From: Calycina herbarum
Lineage: Eukaryota; Ascomycota; Leotiomycetes; Helotiales; Pezizellaceae
Direction of reading: 5' to 3'
Assembly: GCA_001414485.1 (NCBI GenBank)
Contig: LLEY01000191.1
Coordinates: forward strand, 1-64,000
Length of the DNA: 64,000 bases
Part shown: positions 10,595 through 21,996 of the stretch, one piece after another
Layout: the number at the start of each line of letters is the position of its first letter
How positions within the stretch are numbered: position 1 is the first letter of the stretch
Translations under genes and position numbers: made by a program
The notes under the pieces: generated by a model
The model's database searches: none
Told to the model about the DNA's origin: nothing
The model's input: the letters and a program-made list of their open reading frames with translations, nothing else

Positions 10595-13500
10595 ATCGTG
10601 AGAAAACCTCGGCGGATAGATCGTGACGGTTTTCGTGTCTCGAGGAAGGATTGGATGAAGGGATGGAAGAAGGTCGGCGACAGCTCGGGAGAACGTCGTC
10701 GATTTGAGGTTTTGAGGTTTGGCGATTCTTTGGGATGCGGGAGAAGTTTTGGTGGGTGGAGGTAGGTTGAGGCGAGGCGAGGCGGCGCGAAGAAAAAGTG
10801 ATGAGGTCAGTTAGTCAGTCAGTCAGCAACAGTGACGAGTGAATTACGTCGAGGGTAAACTCTGGATATAAGTCACAAAGCTTCGTCTTCTTTAGCTTCG
10901 CACTGCCGAAAACCACAGACACACAGACCACGATTATCCGGTCAGGGCGATGGCTCTATTTGGTCGAGGAGAATGGAGAATATGGATTCCCAGGAGGCGA
11001 ATGCGGGGGAGGAGAGAGTCAAAATAGAAGGGGGAGGCGTGAGGTAAAGCGTGCTCCTCAGTCGCCAATCTTGCTTTGATACAATAGTCCTTGACGCGCT
11101 TGTCACCCGGTGTTTATCTCCTTCCTGGCGCTTTTGCTGCCGTTGCACCAACTTTTGGTGCCTTGAGATTTTGGTCTGGATAACGGCGGCTAGTCAATAT
11201 TCGGCCTTATTATCCTCAACTACCACTCCGCTTTTACGATCTCCAGTCAGGACAAGGTGTGCCGGCGTGCGCGATGGTTTGCTTTGTGTCTGATTGCCTC
11301 GGCCAACAAGGGGAGCTTCGAGCAAGTCAGGGGTGGGCGATCCCGTCTCCGATGCGTACGAGTACCTCGAGGCGCAATTGAGAGGAAAGCCTTGTAGATG
11401 GCTTCCTATTGCGAATATTGAGAGCTGTTGCGTGTTCAATGCTGCGGTTCAGCTGGCAAGAAGCTTATGCAGCAATCCAACGTCATATAGGGCTTACGAA
11501 GAGCTAATTGCACAACATAATCTAAATTTTAGAGGCTATTACGAAATTCAACATCAGACGAGGACGTTTTACACTTGTCAAGAGAGCTTTAGCCTTGCCT
11601 TAGCGTTATGAGCCCAAGTATTTCGCATGGAACGTTAGGTGGATCGGTTCCTTGCCAAGTGCCATTATCCTCCACAAACTTGCATTGGAGTGGGCTTTTA
11701 CCGTTCATGAATCTAAGCAAATTATCGACACTTCTTCTCGAAGGATTTCCTCTTCTTCGATCGAGTCAACTGCAAACCCCTCTCGGAATCGATGTTGAAT
11801 CGTTGCTGTGAGCGCTTTGGACAAGTGGACGTCCTCGCTAATCGCCATCAAGTCCACTCTGAGATCTCAACCACCAAGCAACTTGAGCTTCTGTCAACTG
11901 AGAAATATCCCATGCAAATTTCCAAGTTTTGTCGACATAACCAATGAGGTGACTCCGAGTCATGGCTGGTCATGGGAGAGAGAACCAAACAGAACGCAGC
12001 ACTGCAGCAGTTTCACAACCAACCTCCACTTCATTTGAGCGAGAAATTTAGCGTCTCAAAGACCATCTCAAAACCCGCCTGTTTTTATTCTCTTCCACTC
12101 CCTGCATTGATCTTCTTTCACCAAGTATGGGAAGACCTGGTTGGATGAGCAGGATGACTGCATCGAATGGAAGAAAGGAAGAATATATTCCCGGGCTTGA
12201 CTCGAACTTTCGTTGATCAGGAGATTTTTAATCTTCTGGAATCATCAGAAGATCATACAATCTTACAGGCAACTTCCTGTCTCTTCTCTACTTTATTTCC
12301 TGTGAGGCTTGCAAGTGCAAGTTATCAAAGAGTCAAGTCAAGGACCGTCTTCGATTTGCTAGCGGTAAAAAGCAAGAATTTTTCATTCTGCGTCTACACC
12401 GCCATGCCATCTCATCATTACAAAGACCATCATTCCACATTTTTGATATGAACTTCCAACAAGCATCATCTCTCTTGTCGGGCAGATAATGTTCGATCCA
12501 GAAGGGCAGAAGGAACGGGAGAAGCCGAGCAAGAAACTCAAATCCTCCACACCAAGCCTCGAACCGCCTTCAACCTCTGAATATCCTCAAACTGCAGCAT
12601 TCCCAAACAAGCTGTCAAAGCCACGTTTTCTGAACGTGTTCTCAACGTGTTTTGCACTTCCCAAACAGGACATTCAGACGGAAAACGGCAAAGCCGATCT
12701 CACAACTGGTGATCCGACTACATCCGAACGCCCGACGGGCAACACAAGGCACCACAGAGAGAAAACGCATGAAGCTTTTGATTCCGGTGGAGGTGAACCC
12801 CTAAAGTTTTGATTGCAAGCGGCAATCAATAAGAAGGGAAAACCTTAATGCACGGCCCTAACCGGAGCCTGCTCTCTCCATCAGGTTCTTCCACTTAATT
12901 CCCCATCATGGTCCATGAGTCGTGAACCTGACGCCTTGCCTTTCTTCAGCCTTACAGACGATGAAACGGTTTGCCCGAGTTGGACGAAGGATCGGGAACC
13001 TGGAGGTGGCATTGTTTCGAGTTTCAGATATAGATGTTTGGATATTACCGTGATTTTACGGGAATGCCTTTTTTTAATCAGATATATTTTCTATGTTTAG
13101 AATGTTTTCCGTTCTGTCATCTTGCAGTTGGTCTTTTCGGGGCTGAGATCATGCAGACAATTTGAATTTGTCCAGAATTGCTTCCTATCAAAGACGACTC
13201 ATCGACTTCATGCCAGCATCAACCAAGACTTTCCAATTGGATACCGGTATCTCCGTGCATTGCAGATGCAGAATCAAGAAACACGTTTTTCACGTGTCCT
13301 TTCCTCAACTGGAAATGGGGTTGCATGAACTCCTTCAACATTTCTGGGATACCCTAACGACGAAGTGAACGAGTACCGATACGAGAAGATGAACCATGAG
13401 CTCCAACCCAAAACAGCGTTACACCCATCAACTTGCATACAAGAACGTGAACATCACTTCCAAAATCATCAAAATGATTCACATCCCACAGCATCTCCCT

Positions 13501-14505
13501 TCCACCTTTTCGGTTTCGACGCTTCACTTTAAGTTTCAAACTCCCGTAAACTAACATTACCAACCAAAAGTAGATACCGCAGCGGATTACTTGCTTTCTC
13601 GCTTACAGAGAAAGTTCACTAAAAACTTTAAATACCCCTCGTACCCGAGCGGAAAACAAGGTCATCTCTCCTTCACAAAACTTAAATCTTAGAGTTCAGG
13701 AGAACGGAATGAACTGCAGCAATGACGTTCAACACGGGGTACTGAGACTTTGCCTTTTTCTTGACAGCAAAACCCTGATTACGGATAACTTACCGACAGG
13801 TAACACCTCAACCTGTCACAACCCAAATTCGCACGCCATGGGGAGATAACATGACAGGAGAAGGTGGGGTTGGAAAGTTTATTATGACGGAGAGAGTTTT
13901 AAGGTCGGTTAGAATAGGAAGGTCATGTTGGTTTCTCTTCTTTAAAGGAACACGTTTTGTAAAGGTTAATTTTATTTTCTTATAAAGTGGACGGTTTATA
14001 GTGGGATCTGGCAGGTTCCATTGAAGTGATGGAAAATCAAGCTTTTGATTTAGGACCGACTCAAATGGGTTTCAACGTCCGTCTGATCTTTGAAACTGAT
14101 AACTTGCAGCTTGCATTCTTCCACTGTCATTCATTTCCATATTTGGTCATTTGCCTAAAAGGGTAAGCAAGTATTGGGATCCCCATTCTTCGGCTCCCAC
14201 GTGTGGTATCAGTACCTTGATGGCTTCATCGAGATATTTGTATGGCACTCGAGCTTTCTCTTTTAACAGAATTTGAACTGATCAAGTAATTTTTGAACTT
14301 AGCTGTCAAATGGAAAGCCATTTTTGATGTCTCGAACAGGATATTCTCCTCCACATATCTTTCAGATATTTCGATGAGTTGGACGCCACTCCAGTTATAG
14401 CGTTGTGTAACCTCTGTTGCGCCACGACCTTTCTTTTTCCTACCCCTCATTTTCCTACACTACTTCAGATATTTCCCTATGATGTAACCATCATTCCATA
14501 TTCCT
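10595..14505. other. Long region without a convincing gene
   Basis: The right flank of the regulator gene should hold its promoter and includes a short GTCA microsatellite near 10807-10825. Beyond it are only short frames. The best is an ATG-started 107-codon frame at 12489-12812 (+), rich in Lys, Pro, Ser and Thr, with no recognised domain and no clear splice partner. I could not build a multi-exon gene here. The region may contain lineage-specific or non-coding transcripts. Confidence 0.45.
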
Positions 14506-15153
14506 TCAATAGCGTCTTCTTCCTCCACGACCACCAGCTCTAGCATGATCGACAGCCAACATGATCCTACTCAGAGTTAGTACGCAAGTACCCCAAGCTC
14601 ATCCTCATGGCAGCACCGGACTCCAGTTCCCCTCGCAGAAAACCAGCAGACCAGGAGGGGAAGAAAGAAAAAGAACTAACCAAACCCATTTCAAAATATC
14701 CCAAGCCTGCATCTTATAAACAAGCGGCGTACAAAACCACCCAACAGCCCAAAGCACACTAACCATTCCCAGCGCAGCCGCCCTCCTGAGCAACTCATTC
14801 TGGGCAGCCCCAACCCCCAAACAAATAACCAACTCCGCGAATGCGAAAGTCCAATACATCCCATGATGGTACACGAATCCCACATCCATAACGTCAACCA
14901 TCAAATTTCCTACTACACCCGCGATACGCCATTGTGCGAAAAGAGCGCCGAGATAGAGGGGAGGAGCGATGAATTGATCGAGAATGTCGGGGCCAGAGGA
15001 GGGGAGAAACCAGGTGAAGGGTGTGAAAGGGAAGAGGACTGTGAGGAGACCAGCCATGAGGAAGACGGAGGAGATACGGCGGAAGGCCATTTCTTTCGAG
15101 GAGGGGAGGGCGCCCCATGCCTGAGACTGGTTTGTGGAAGCTTGTCGGACCAT
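14506..15153 (-). CDS. Small integral membrane protein, four predicted helices (177 aa)
   Basis: Two exons (15153..14681 and 14566..14506) join across a 114-nt intron (gttagt donor, ACTAAC branch site, GAGTAG acceptor) to give 177 residues. Four hydrophobic stretches lie at about residues 24-50, 65-85, 98-118 and 125-145. They are followed by a short amphipathic segment and a basic tail ending GGRGGRRRY. The spliced C-terminus replaces a less plausible read-through frame. Conserved-looking features include a W..LPSSGPD loop and a YHHGMYW segment. No family is recognised. The basic tail predicts a cytosolic C-terminus. It lies on the same strand as the MFS transporter and oxidase to its right, separated from the transporter by about 1.1 kb. 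Confidence 0.65.
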
Positions 15154-16236
15154 ATTTGCAGATGTTCGCGCGTTGAGATTTGGTGTCGAGTTGGAGAGAC
15201 GGTGGTTACCTGTCTGTCTTGGAAGTGGTGTTGAGGTTCGAGGTTCGAGGTTCGAGATTCAAAATATACGAAGGGGAGATGTATACAAATACCCTTCTCG
15301 AGTGAGAGGGAAATTGTAGGCAGCAGCGGCCCAACTATCCTCCCTATTACTATGGTGGTGCTCTGAGGCAAAATCCCTCTCCAACTGACTGTGCCGCTCA
15401 ATAGTGTACACAGCCACCTGTTCTGAGGCTTCTAGGCCATTTTTACAGAGGTCGGTGCCTGGCGCTTCAGGCTATTATTCCTCCCCCAAGACATTCCCAC
15501 GATGTTTTGGGCTGGTTTTTATGTTGTTGGCAATTTTTTTGGCTTACTGTTTGTTTTTCTACGTACATTTCCCTTCCTCTTGTGCGACTCTTTCGAAGAT
15601 GCTGCAATGCCGGTACTGGTATTCCGGTGGATGGAAGGCTCCACTCTTGCTCGGTCCTTCTGTAGGTAGGTGGGTTCTGCTTTGAAATGCCACATAGGGT
15701 ATTGATCTCGTGTTGCTCTAGAGATCGGACTACTCTTGTCGTTCAGAAGTCACGAAGTCATTTTCTCAATTCAAACCCAACAAGTCACCTCATTTAAATC
15801 ATCCAACCGACAGACCGGTTCAAATCCGGTTCTCATCTCTGTCATTACTATATTTTTTTTTACTTACGCAGGCCGATCCTATGCTAGACGTCCGCTGGCT
15901 AAACTTTTGGGAAAGTTTCCAAACATGGCTTGCTCTAGAACATAATACATTGGTAAAATCACTCTGAGAGAACTGAAGTATGGAAGGCTGGACTTTTGTT
16001 TCTCCTGAACCTTTTAGCAAATTAACCGGGACTGTTCTCGAATCTCGGAGCTATTAGACTGAGTGAAGAGCAGAACAAAACATGAATATATTTCTGTTCT
16101 TGATTGATAACTACATTAATTATCTATCTATCTCTTGTTCTATTCTGTCTGACATTTTATCTCCAATACAGTCGCCATCTGTCTTATTCTAGTCAGTATT
16201 CCAATTTTCGAATGTACATACCTTCTTTCACCAACT
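15154..16236. other. Intergenic spacer with GAGGTTC microrepeat
   Basis: About 1.1 kb between two minus-strand genes: promoter of the membrane protein at the left and 3' end of the transporter at the right. A short tandem GAGGTTC repeat lies near 15234-15258. No other structure was found. Confidence 0.45.
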
Positions 16237-18237
16237 CTACATCTTATGCAACAACTTCGAACTCCTCACCAGCCTGGACGCAACCAAAAGCCCAGATCCT
16301 ATAGCTAAAGCCAGCCCCGCAAAGATCTGGGTATAAACATAACTCCCGCCCCCTCGCACCACCAAAGCACCAGCAATCGGCGGCCCACTCAAAACAGCAA
16401 AACTCACAACCGTAAAAACTTGACCTATCCTCGTCCCGGCTTTTCTCAAGTCGGGAGTCAAACTAGTCAATGTCGCTGGGAAAAGACCTTGTACCATGCT
16501 ACTGGATATTCCATACACGATAGCCCATGCGTATAAGCCACCTCGGTCTGTAACAGCAATCCAACAAAATGAGAGGAGCGAAGAAACCACGACGGAGGGA
16601 ATAAGCGTGTTGAGAGGACCGAAATATCGGTCTGCGAGGTAGTTGGGGAAGATTCGACCGATGACTCCGACTGCGTTGAGGACCACGAGGAGGTTTATCG
16701 ATTCGGAGTAGGGGACTCCGATTATGCTACGAGCGAAGGATCCGATATAGTAGAATGCTATGTAGACTCCCAAGAATGTCTGTTGAGCTTGTTAGTCCTC
16801 ATCCTAAATATTTCCCCAGATATCTAAGTTAGGATTTCAAGAAGAGGGAAACTTACGAAAAATATCCCGGCCGCAAACAAAAGATAAGGCCAATCACTCA
16901 AACTATCTCTATCAATAAAAGCCCGATTCTTCCTTGGTCTCGTCCTAGTCCTCAACCCAAAATTGGCGGCCCCAAGACATACGAATTGAATCAAGCCCAA
17001 TGCTCTTATTGTCCAAGCAAATCCTATTTTTGGCAATAGCTGCTGGACCATAAGAGGAAAGACGATACCGCCAGTTGAAGAGCCGGCTGCAGCTAGACCG
17101 ATTGCTAAAGCACGGTTTGTCGAAAAGTAGGTCGAGACCATGGCGACTGTAGGTGTGAAGATCATACTATTTCCAATTCCTATACAAATTCCCTGCGAGA
17201 GGAAGAGTTGTGTGTAGGTTTTGGCTAGGGAGGTCATGAACATGCCCAGGAGGGCGAGGACTGTTTGGGAGTCAGACTTGAATTTTCCAGCGAGTTATTA
17301 GGGATGTCCCGAAAGGGGTACATGGATTAGCGAATGGGAGGTTTTCTTAAGGATGCTTACCAGTTCCAGTGAGGAAAACAGGACGGAAGAAACCAGCGTC
17401 TGTCAAGCGACCAGAAAAGGTTCCTATGAAGAAAAGAAGAAAAACTGTTTGGGTAATTTGTCAGTTCTTCCTCCTTCTTCGACGACCACAGTGATTGAAA
17501 GGGAAATGTCAAGTAGCTTCTTGCGTGGTTGAATATTCTTGGAAAGGTTGAGGGATGGGAAAAGCGAACCTTGAACTGAACCAACCCATGCTATATCGGA
17601 AGGAGGACGGTTTAAAGCCGTAACATAATATGTTTGAAAGACACCGAATGAATTTACAAAACCCCTGGTTTGGTTGTTAGTTTTAACTTTTGTAAAGGAC
17701 GGGATTGAGAAGTGACATACCATGTATTCATAATCACCAGATGGGCAAAGAAAACTATGCATTGATTCAAATTAGCAAATTCACAAGAATACCACAAATG
17801 AATAGCAGCATGAAAACAGATAATGCTTCTGCATCATGGAGTGACGAAACTTTCTTTCTATTTTTGAGCTTCGAAAACAAAAGATTCACTTCGTGGGTCT
17901 CGGCTTCACTCTCTTCCACTCCGCAGAGCCACCAGATATAAAACAACAAGCTAATCAAAAACTACACACCAATTAACCAAGCTGCAGTTCCACCGTCAGG
18001 AGGAGGTCCATCTTGCACACTCCTCGTAGTCATCTTCGTAAGAATCTTCTCCACAACCCCACCATCATTATTCTTCTCGACATTGGAAGATACCGTATGT
18101 GGAATGGCCTCGATGTCGCCATTATCCCCAGCTTCGGAACTGGATGACGAATGAAGAGAGTGGATAGATAACTCCCCCTTCTCCAGGGTTTCTTCCGACG
18201 AAGTGACAGTTGGGGGGCTAGGAGTCGAGGACGACAT
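16237..18237 (-). CDS. MFS transporter, monocarboxylate-permease type (475 aa)
   Basis: Six exons on the minus strand (18237..17970, 17754..17721, 17664..17570, 17444..17361, 17260..16857, 16779..16237) keep frame and give 475 residues. After a Ser/Glu-rich cytosolic N-terminus comes the MCT-family signature PPPDGGTAAWL, which opens helix 1. Further family signs are GFVNSFGVFQTYY, the loop GRLTDAGFFRP and GLAAAGSSTGG. About twelve membrane helices are expected, with a loop near residues 245-275. The family imports small carboxylates or related metabolites, at the plasma membrane or an organelle; the substrate here is unknown. Intron 3 has a weak gttcgc donor. I chose its upstream acceptor because it restores the expected FLLFFIGTFSGRL segment; the nearer CATAG would delete it. 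Confidence 0.88.
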
Positions 18238-19181
18238 TTTGAATAGGCGGAAAAACTTGTATAGGGATTTTGAGGTTATTTCAACACCGAATTTTTATAA
18301 TTGAGGTTGGGGAGTCATTGATGACTCTTCTTTTTGGAGTGGAAAAGTCGAAGTGAAGGTGTGGTTTTGAGGTTATGGGACTTGCGGTGGCGTAAATTTT
18401 GTACGGGGAACCCACCCTTGATGGTCGGGAAGTTAGGAAAGTGGGGTAGAAAAGATGCCTGGAAACGTTTTTAGTCTAAGAGAGAACGACTAGTGGCATT
18501 TAGTTGCAAACTAGAGCTTTTAGCGCTGAGTAAAGTGATGTAATAACATCGAGCAAAGTTCCCTCGCCACAAATATGAATTAAATAGAAAAATAAGGGCA
18601 AATGCAAGTATAGTAGAGAGGGAATAACGGGAATAACTCCATTGAGAAAAGATTTAACCGTTTTCTAGCTTCCTATCCTGGTACAAATCCTCTTTAGCGA
18701 CTGGTAAACCAACTTGACAAGCTCCATAGCGGCTCTTAAATCCCGCCTTGGCATCCATCAAGGGCGTGGACTGACTCCATTAAAAACCCAAATCAAGCTT
18801 GAGGGCGCAGAGTGTATCCACATTGGTCATTCACCTTTCTGGCTTAATAATCAATTCTCTTCGATATATTAATCTGGGATGTTGTCGACTGTTGTGTGAT
18901 GAAGAGAAGAAGCCTCATGATCAATGAAGTATGAGGCTGCTTGTGACACATGTGGTTGTGAACTTCAGGGGGCCTCGGTTGGTGCCGTGTTGCCGAGAAT
19001 GGTGCAGGCCGATATCGGCGTGAGGTTGGTTGTAAGTAAATCTTTGTGACTTTAGATCAAATTTCGAAATCATGAATGGGGTTCAAAGTTCTCTTGCATC
19101 TAGAATGCTAGATTGGATCAACGTGGAGGTAAGAACACAAAATAGCCGACTTGCGTTTTTCTAGTGGTTTCCTCAGCGAAG
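18238..19181. other. Intergenic spacer between transporter and oxidase
   Basis: About 0.94 kb, holding the promoter of the MFS gene on the left and the 3' flank of the FAD oxidase on the right. There are no significant open frames and no recognisable repeats. Confidence 0.45.
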
Positions 19182-21232
19182 CTACCTCCTACACAACCTT
19201 CCAGTCTGCAGAGTCAACCAATCCAACTGATCACTAACAAACCAATCCTCACTCCCCACAGCTGTCGGAGCCCAAAACAAATCCCAAGGATCAACCTCCT
19301 TCTTGATCGCTAATAACCTCTCATAATTCGCTCCCCAAAACGACTGTCCAAAATTCAAATCCATAACATCCCCCTCATTAAGATACCCACCCGCTCCAGG
19401 AGTAATCTCAATAAGACTCTTCATCCAACTCCTCGTAAGTTTCTTATTCAACACCTCCAAAGCCTCTTCATCACCTTCTGGCCAGAAATTCCCAACAATC
19501 AAAAACATCAAGGTCTCTCTCCAAGCAGGGTTTACTGCACTCTCTGGTGTTCCTTCTGGTGCAGCTCCATTGACATTATACTGCACGAAAGCACTCCCGT
19601 CTTCAACCACACTCTTGACAGTTTCCATAGTTTTGTTCAACAACTCCTCATCCTCCCAATTCCTCTTTGGCATTAACCTAGAAGCCGTCCTCCAATTCGA
19701 GATCCCGACCGTTCCGTGAGGGAAATGATTCTTCCAAGCCTCATAGAAATTATCGTACTCGAAAAACATCGGTTCAACCACGAATCCAATCCCCTCCCAC
19801 TCCTTGAACAACGGGGCGGTCATATTCTTGAACTCCTCAAGTCCCATATCCGGAACGAGCCAAGGAAGCATACTCCAGCCATACCCAATTCTCGGATCCA
19901 GATTCCGCCCGAATAGAGATTGATACCCGTAACTTCCAGCAGCAGCATACTCCGGATACTTCCTCCAATACAAAAAGATAGCTTTCCACAAAAGTTCTGT
20001 AGATATCCCAGTATCATTCCCTGAATTAACATTCCACGTAACACCCGAGACAACCATCTTCGGATGTACCTTGACAACCATACTAGTAACAACACCCCAA
20101 GTCGCTCCTCCTTCACCTCTTATCGCCCAAAATAAACCTGGGTGATGAGATTCATCAACAGTAAGGAATTTCCCATCCGGAGTAACGAGATTAACACTCA
20201 AAACCTGATCGCTCGCCATCCCAAACTTCGAAATCAGGGGATTATGTCCACCACCAGCAAGATAACCACCTGTAACACCAACACCCTTGCATTCTCCCCC
20301 TTGAGCAGTAACACCATACTTGTCAGCAGCTTCATACATCTCGCCTACATTAACGCCAGCACCCATTCTAAATACCGGACCCTCATACCATTCCGTTTTA
20401 TAACTTTCTATAAATTCGATGGATTTGAAATTATGCGTCCAAATAGATAAAGCACCTGCTCCTGTCGATTTCCCTAGGAAATCATGACCGGTATCTTTCA
20501 CCACCAGTCGGATACCGGTGTTGCGGGCAAAGTTTATTGCTAGTTGGATATGGAAGACTGATGTTGCTTTGAGAACGTATGGGGGAAACCCGCCGAGCGT
20601 GCAAGTGCTTGTGTTTCCGTTTTGGGGTTGGCAGGTGAGGCCTTGAAAGAGGGGGGACATTATCGAGGTTGGATCGTTTTCGCTAGTTTTATTTAGTTTT
20701 GTTGGTTTTAACTCGAGGGGAGATACTTACTAGATCACATCATCCGACCAACCCGCAAGAAGCCCCTCACAAGCAATTGCATTATACGCAACATGATTTA
20801 TATAACAAACAGCACCAATGGGAACAGTTTCAAACAAAGCACCTCCACTCAAGAGATTGAAAGTATCCCAGACAGACTTGGAAGGCCATGAGGTGTCACC
20901 GGGGAAGACTTTACTTGAATTGGAGGATTTACTTTCCGGGAAAGATGAAGCGAATTGAAAGAGTGAGATGTCGTTAAGTGATAGGTTGGTCAGATTCTTC
21001 AACAAAGTCTCTGTGAGCTGGAGTTTTTCGACTTCGGTTGTGGTTCCTTCTATGGCTTCGAAGGCGGGGGCTATATTGATTGAGTTCGCCGCTGGGTGTT
21101 TGTTAGCATGAGGATCAAAAGAGTACTCTGGGTGGTGATACCTAGTGCTTGACCATCTTTAATGATAGTTTGGGTAGTGACTCCCGAGAAGAAACTCGCC
21201 AAAAGAAATGACTGGAAAAGCAAGACCATCAT
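19182..21232 (-). CDS. Secreted FAD-linked oxidase, BBE-like / VAO family (650 aa)
   Basis: Three exons (21232..21142, 21091..20731, 20682..19182) with 50- and 48-nt introns give 650 residues. Residues 1-20 are a signal peptide. The FAD-binding-4 domain spans about 165-345. It contains KDTGHDFLG with His217 and GGECKGVG with Cys282, the two positions used for bicovalent FAD attachment in berberine-bridge-type enzymes. GGYLAGGGHNPLISK and WAIRGEGGATWG are also typical. The C-terminal BBE segment contains FWGANYERLLAIKKEVDPWDLFW. Such enzymes oxidise alcohols, sugars or alkaloid-type substrates with O2 and release H2O2; the substrate here is not predictable. The second acceptor (AACTAG) was chosen to produce the family-like segment YENDPTSIMSPLFQG. 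It sits next to an MFS transporter on the same strand, so a joint role is possible but unproven. Confidence 0.9.
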
Positions 21233-21996
21233 TCCCGAACTCTTTCAAGAGAGGAATTGAAAAGGAAGAAAGCACTGCAAGTCATATAACTTGTTGAGTG
21301 AGACTGACTAATAATAAGGACTTTCGCACATATAAGTGGATCCACGAAGTACCCCGCATCTCGTCACGTAGATCTGTAGTAAGATTTCTGCAAGTGAGAT
21401 ATCACAGAACATCAAAATATTGAATGACACATTGCAAAGCAAAACAACGTTCGAGGAGGCACCATTGCAAGTGGGAAAGAAATCAAAACCAATCAATCAT
21501 TCAAGCTCTTTCTCTTTTTTCATCACTCGCTTAAGCTCGTCTTTTCTACTCTTTTCAACTACCTCTGATTACATTCCGTCTACTTCGTTCCAATCGACGC
21601 ATTCACCCCAGGTTACGAGTAAAACTACCAGAAAAGGGAGATTTTCAAGGCAAAATTAGACCAAGAAGGTGTACTTCGATTTTACGTTAAACTCGTGGCT
21701 ACGGCCCCTTTTCGCATCCCTTGTACCTTCCTCAAGAGGACTAGGGCTAGGCAAATTGGCGATCATTGCCTCACAAATAAAGGCTCACACCGTGAGTTGG
21801 CACTTGCCATAAAATAAAGAGGCGGATGGGATCCCAACATGGCAAGAAACGAAGACAATGTTGTAAAACTTGCATAATTCAAAGCCACGCTCCGCCAGAC
21901 TGCTCATACAAACACTAATATTACAAACTGCGCCTCAAAAATGCAACCCAATCCAAACCGCCCTTTCCCTACCCCACCATCGCCAAATTCCCGAAA
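21233..21996. other. Intergenic spacer upstream of the FAD oxidase
   Basis: About 0.76 kb containing the oxidase promoter on the left and the 3' flank of CFT2 on the right. A G-poor 80-codon frame at 21420-21659 looks like chance openness rather than a gene. Confidence 0.4.

Noticed and set aside
12489..12812. 107-codon ATG-started frame, Lys/Pro/Ser-rich
   Set aside because: No domain, no splice partners and no flanking signals; kept only as a mention in the gene-poor region.
15800..15845. T-arm-like sequence GACCGGTTCAAATCCGGT suggesting a tRNA
   Set aside because: No matching D arm, anticodon arm or 5' acceptor strand lies within the expected 60-90 bases upstream.
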